Assembly: GCA_903825065.1 (NCBI GenBank)
Contig: CAIJZG010000103.1
Location: 1 to 17,079 of the forward strand
Source: an uncultured Bacteroidota bacterium
GTDB lineage: Bacteria; Bacteroidota; Bacteroidia; Chitinophagales; Chitinophagaceae
Length of the DNA stretch: 17,079 bases
Reading direction: 5' to 3'
Shown: positions 14,315-17,079 of the stretch, one piece after another
How the letters are laid out: each line of letters begins with the position of its first letter
Position numbering within the stretch: position 1 is the stretch's first letter
Translations under genes and position numbers: made by a program
Notes under the pieces: generated by a model
Database searches by the model: none
The model's input: the letters and a program-made list of their open reading frames with translations, nothing else
Told to the model about the DNA's origin: nothing

Positions 14315-16090
14315 ATGAAAATACTTTTAACTTATCTCAAGCCTTATAGATGGCATATCGTTCTGGCATTAGCACTTGCCGGAATTAATCAAACTTTTTC
14401 AATGTTCGACCCCATGATCTTTGGGAAATTGATAGATCGTTTTGCAAGTCACCCCAAAGTTGCTGATAATGGAAGTCTTAGAGATGAGGGTACTTATGTA
14501 AAAGGTCTTGGATTTATGCTTTTCTTATTAGTAGGAACTGCTATGGTTAGTAGGATTGCTAAAGCATTTCAGGATTATACGGTAAATGTGATTATCCAGA
14601 AATTTGGTGCAAAGATTTTTACTGATGGACTTAAGCATTCTATGCGCTTACCCTACCAGGAATTTGAAGACCAAAGAAGTGGAGAAACTCTCTCGATCTT
14701 AACAAAAGTGAGAAGCGATACAGAAAAATTTATTGGTTATGTGATCAATGTCTTATTTGGAATTTTAGTAAGCGTGATTTTTGTTTCCATTTACGCTACC
14801 CGTTTACATTGGTCAATTATGCCAATTTATATGGGAGGTGCTATTTTAATAGCCATTGTGACCAATTTATTAAGTAAAAAAATAAAATCCATTCAAAAAA
14901 ATATTGTTAAGGAAACTACTTCACTAGCTGGATCTACTACAGAAAGTTTACGCAATATTGAACTTGTAAAAAGTCTTGGACTTACAGATCAGGAAGTTAA
15001 AAGATTAAACACTAATACTTATAAGATTCTTGGATTAGAGCTTCGTAAAGTAAAAAATATCCGTTCATTGAGTTTTATACAAGGAACGATGGTAAACTTT
15101 TTACGTCAGGTAATTACGTTTACATTAATGTGGTTATTGTTTAGAGATGTATTAACTGTTGGGCAACTAATTTCATTACAATTTTATAGTTTTTTCATAT
15201 TTGGTCCTTTGCAAGAAATAGGAAGTATTATTATAAGTTATCGTGAAGCAGAAGCTTCCATGAGTAATTTTCATAACCTCATGCTTAAGAAAGTTGAACC
15301 AAAACCTTTGGAACCGAAGCAGGTTGGAATGATCGAGGAATTAGAATTCAGAAATATTGCTTTTAAACATCAAACAGCTCAATACAAAGCACTTGATGGT
15401 ATTTCATTTGATGTAAAAAGAGGTGAAACAATTGCTTTTGTAGGCCCATCAGGTGCAGGAAAAAGCACACTCGTAAAACTATTAGTAGGACTTTATAGAA
15501 CTCAAGATGGTACTATTTTTTATAACGGAATTAATGGACACGAAATAGATTTTGATGAGCTTCGAAGTCAAATCGGATTTGTTACACAAGACACGCAGTT
15601 ATTTGCTGGAACCATTCGCGAAAATCTAACATTTGTATTTCCAGAAGCAACAGATGATGATGTACGAGACGCTCTTCACAAAGCTAGTTGCGACAATCTT
15701 TTATCAAGGGCAGAAAAAGGTCTTGACACAATGATAGGTGAAGGAGGGTTAAAATTAAGTGGTGGTGAAAAACAAAGGTTATCTATAGCCAGAGCACTTT
15801 TGCGTCATCCTCATTTACTTATTTTTGATGAAGCAACATCTTCATTAGATAGTATTACAGAGGAAGAGATTACAAATACTATTCGTAGGATTTCTACAGA
15901 AAAAGAACAGATTACTGTGATGATTGCACACCGTTTAAGCACCATTATGCATGCTGATAGAATATATGTACTTGAAAAAGGGCAGGTGGTAGAAACTGGC
16001 AGCCATCTCCAATTATTGGAAGAAAAAGGTTTGTATTATGCGATGTGGCGTCAACAAATAGGCGAAAGAAAAATTTTAGCGACGGTTTAA
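14315..16090 (+). CDS. ABC-type exporter half-transporter (fused membrane and ATPase domains)
   Basis: The 591-residue protein has six predicted membrane segments (about 12-30, 65-83, 142-162, 165-187, 255-277 and 283-302) followed by a nucleotide-binding domain. That domain shows Walker A GPSGAGKST near 377-385, the Q-loop VTQDTQLF, the ABC signature LSGGEKQRLSIARALL starting near 482, Walker B LLIFDEATSSLD near 500 and the H-loop IAHRLST near 538. The architecture is that of MsbA/LmrA-like exporters acting as homodimers. The substrate (lipid, peptide or drug) cannot be inferred, and no accessory gene lies beside it. The ATG at 14315 starts directly at the first membrane helix. It ends in a shared bidirectional terminator. 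Confidence 0.93.
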   Translation: MKILLTYLKPYRWHIVLALALAGINQTFSMFDPMIFGKLIDRFASHPKVADNGSLRDEGTYVKGLGFMLFLLVGTAMVSRIAKAFQDYTVNVIIQKFGAKIFTDGLKHSMRLPYQEFEDQRSGETLSILTKVRSDTEKFIGYVINVLFGILVSVIFVSIYATRLHWSIMPIYMGGAILIAIVTNLLSKKIKSIQKNIVKETTSLAGSTTESLRNIELVKSLGLTDQEVKRLNTNTYKILGLELRKVKNIRSLSFIQGTMVNFLRQVITFTLMWLLFRDVLTVGQLISLQFYSFFIFGPLQEIGSIIISYREAEASMSNFHNLMLKKVEPKPLEPKQVGMIEELEFRNIAFKHQTAQYKALDGISFDVKRGETIAFVGPSGAGKSTLVKLLVGLYRTQDGTIFYNGINGHEIDFDELRSQIGFVTQDTQLFAGTIRENLTFVFPEATDDDVRDALHKASCDNLLSRAEKGLDTMIGEGGLKLSGGEKQRLSIARALLRHPHLLIFDEATSSLDSITEEEITNTIRRISTEKEQITVMIAHRLSTIMHADRIYVLEKGQVVETGSHLQLLEEKGLYYAMWRQQIGERKILATV

Positions 16091-16132
16091 AAAGAAAAGG
16101 CAGGAAAATAATTCCTGCCTTTTCTTTTTAAA
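16086..16132. terminator. Bidirectional terminator shared by convergent genes
   Basis: This is a perfect 21-bp inverted repeat with a 5-nt loop. The GC core is GGCAGGAA/TTCCTGCC, flanked by A-rich and T-rich tracts that provide a U-tail in both directions. It contains the stop codons of both the ABC transporter (TAA, 16088-16090) and the DUF2721 gene (16130-16128), at mirror positions in the two arms. Confidence 0.92.
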
Positions 16133-16565
16133 ATTTACTTTTTATATACTCAATCATATTAGGATTTTCTAATCCCTCCATATCGCTTAGTTCCAGTTCA
16201 ATAGCTTTATTACTCATCATGATTTCAATAAATGAAAATATAAGCGATACTGTAAATGCAAGTAGACTAGCAGCAAAGAAAATATTAGCTACAAATTTTT
16301 CATCTATATAAAATAGAAATATAGAAAAAATTGCAGCAATAAAAGTTATTATTCCTAAGCCCTGCATGTGCTTAATCAGCTTTAATCGATAACGAAGGCT
16401 TTTAATCTGAGCGTGTATCGTTTTATTTCCTTCTTTATTCTCTACATATTTATCATGTAGACTTCTTACACGATTTGACAATGCTAAGAATCTATTGGTA
16501 TACGCAAGCATTACCAAACTAATTGCCGGGAATAACAATGCAGGTGTATTGATAGAGATATCCAT
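16128..16565 (-). CDS. DUF2721 family membrane protein
   Basis: The 145-residue protein has three predicted membrane helices: residues about 8-30 (TPALLFPAISLVMLAYTNRF), 70-88 (LGIITFIAAIFSIFLFYI) and 92-117. A basic cytosolic-type stretch (SLRYRLKLIKHMQG) lies before the second. The N-terminal motif and length match DUF2721, a family of unknown function widespread in bacteria. The ATG at 16565 is 8 nt from the stop of the TonB-dependent receptor upstream, so the two are probably co-transcribed. No function can be given. Confidence 0.82.
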   Translation of the reverse strand: MDISINTPALLFPAISLVMLAYTNRFLALSNRVRSLHDKYVENKEGNKTIHAQIKSLRYRLKLIKHMQGLGIITFIAAIFSIFLFYIDEKFVANIFFAASLLAFTVSLIFSFIEIMMSNKAIELELSDMEGLENPNMIEYIKSKF

Positions 16566-16573
16566 ATTTAAAT

Positions 16574-17079
16574 TTAGGCTTTTGTTTTAAAACTCAATGG
16601 CATATTGAGTTTTACACTAAAGTTTCGTCCCATATTAAAAACACCCATTCTACCAGTTGCTTCATTGATATCTGTATATTTTAATCTACTAAGATGGCTT
16701 TGATATGCCACATCTGTAAGATTATTGAGAGAAAAATGAATGCTAAAAACAGTTTTATTTCCACGCACAAAATCAGTACCCGCACCAATATTATATAAGG
16801 TATAACCAGGTGTAACAGTTTCAGTATGGTAGGCAGTAAAAATTCTGTTTTGGGCATACATATTATCCATTTCCAATTTCACATAACTATTTCTAAAATT
16901 CGCGTGTTTCTTATTGAAATTAGCTCTTAACACACTTAATAATCTAGCAGGTGGAATAAAAGGAAGTTTATTAGTTCCTTCAAAATCTTGATTAAAATGA
17001 GCTGCTACATAAGAAAAATTATTTTCAAAATGCAGCCAGTCAAGTGGATGAGGATGAATATCCAGTTTCGCCTCTAGTC
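16574..17079 (-). CDS. TonB-dependent receptor, C-terminal part (5' end beyond the right edge)
   Basis: The frame is open from the window edge to a stop at 16574, giving 167 residues. It reads LEAKLDIHPHPLDWLHFENN at the edge, then LPFIPPARLLSVLRANF, typical of the last beta strands of Bacteroidota TonB-dependent outer-membrane receptors. It ends with IHFSLNNLTDVAYQSHLSRL and GVFNMGRNFSVKLNMPLSF, the conserved C-terminal barrel strands. A GTG codon at 16933 could be taken as a start, but it lies inside this continuous barrel sequence and is not one. The four residues KTKA after the last Phe extend slightly past the usual terminal aromatic. The substrate (siderophore, metal, vitamin or sugar) cannot be read from this fragment. 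Confidence 0.92.
   Translation of the reverse strand, partial: LEAKLDIHPHPLDWLHFENNFSYVAAHFNQDFEGTNKLPFIPPARLLSVLRANFNKKHANFRNSYVKLEMDNMYAQNRIFTAYHTETVTPGYTLYNIGAGTDFVRGNKTVFSIHFSLNNLTDVAYQSHLSRLKYTDINEATGRMGVFNMGRNFSVKLNMPLSFKTKA

Noticed and set aside
16931..16933. GTG start for a 119-residue separate gene
   Set aside because: The same frame is open to the window edge and encodes continuous TonB-receptor barrel sequence, so this is a truncated larger gene.

Overview
The window is AT-rich (by eye roughly one third G+C), densely packed chromosomal DNA from a member of the Bacteroidota, most likely a Chitinophagaceae-type bacterium. The evidence is the gene families (a TonB-dependent receptor with a Bacteroidota-style C-terminus, DUF4783, a haem-binding-domain CxxCH protein, a 525-residue DnaB), the lack of clear Shine-Dalgarno sequences, and several TAnnTTTG -7 boxes, the Bacteroidota promoter hallmark. 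The genus is a guess. I see no tRNA, rRNA, insertion sequence, phage gene or CRISPR array.

Layout. Positions 1-609 (-) hold the 5' part of pheT. A 451-bp gap (610-1060) separates it from the divergent dnaB (1061-2638, +). The gap contains four DnaA-box-like nonamers spaced 21-22 bp apart in one orientation, plus a fifth that matches the consensus fully, beside an AT-rich stretch. Rightward from dnaB come a terminator, rsmE, a lipoprotein L,D-transpeptidase and a YghO/GNAT-like protein. The last of these meets a leftward SDR/epimerase tail to tail with a 10-bp overlap. dnaX (7313-9109, +) converges on the leftward operon DUF4783 > nadC > yciH (10741 down to 9114). gpmI and a small haem-binding protein follow on +, closed by a strong terminator. 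engB has a promoter almost touching its ATG. A YkuK-type RNase H-like gene (-) and an ABC half-transporter (+) diverge from a 189-bp gap. The transporter converges on DUF2721, which lies directly downstream of a TonB-dependent receptor truncated by the window's right edge.

Most genes are housekeeping: replication (dnaB, dnaX, possibly a DnaA-binding region), translation and ribosome assembly (pheT, rsmE, engB, yciH), central metabolism (gpmI, nadC) and envelope (L,D-transpeptidase, ABC exporter, TonB receptor). I found no new multi-gene system. The most interesting signals are regulatory. (1) The phased DnaA-box array beside dnaB could be an origin or a DnaA-controlled switch. (2) An A9 run in dnaX at the end of the clamp-loader core has stop codons just beyond it in both alternative frames; this is the arrangement expected for slippage that makes a short gamma-like subunit. 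(3) A 21-bp perfect hairpin between convergent genes pairs their two stop codons with each other. (4) Several genes have very short or absent 5' leaders, which corrects the start codons of dnaX and the DUF4783 gene.
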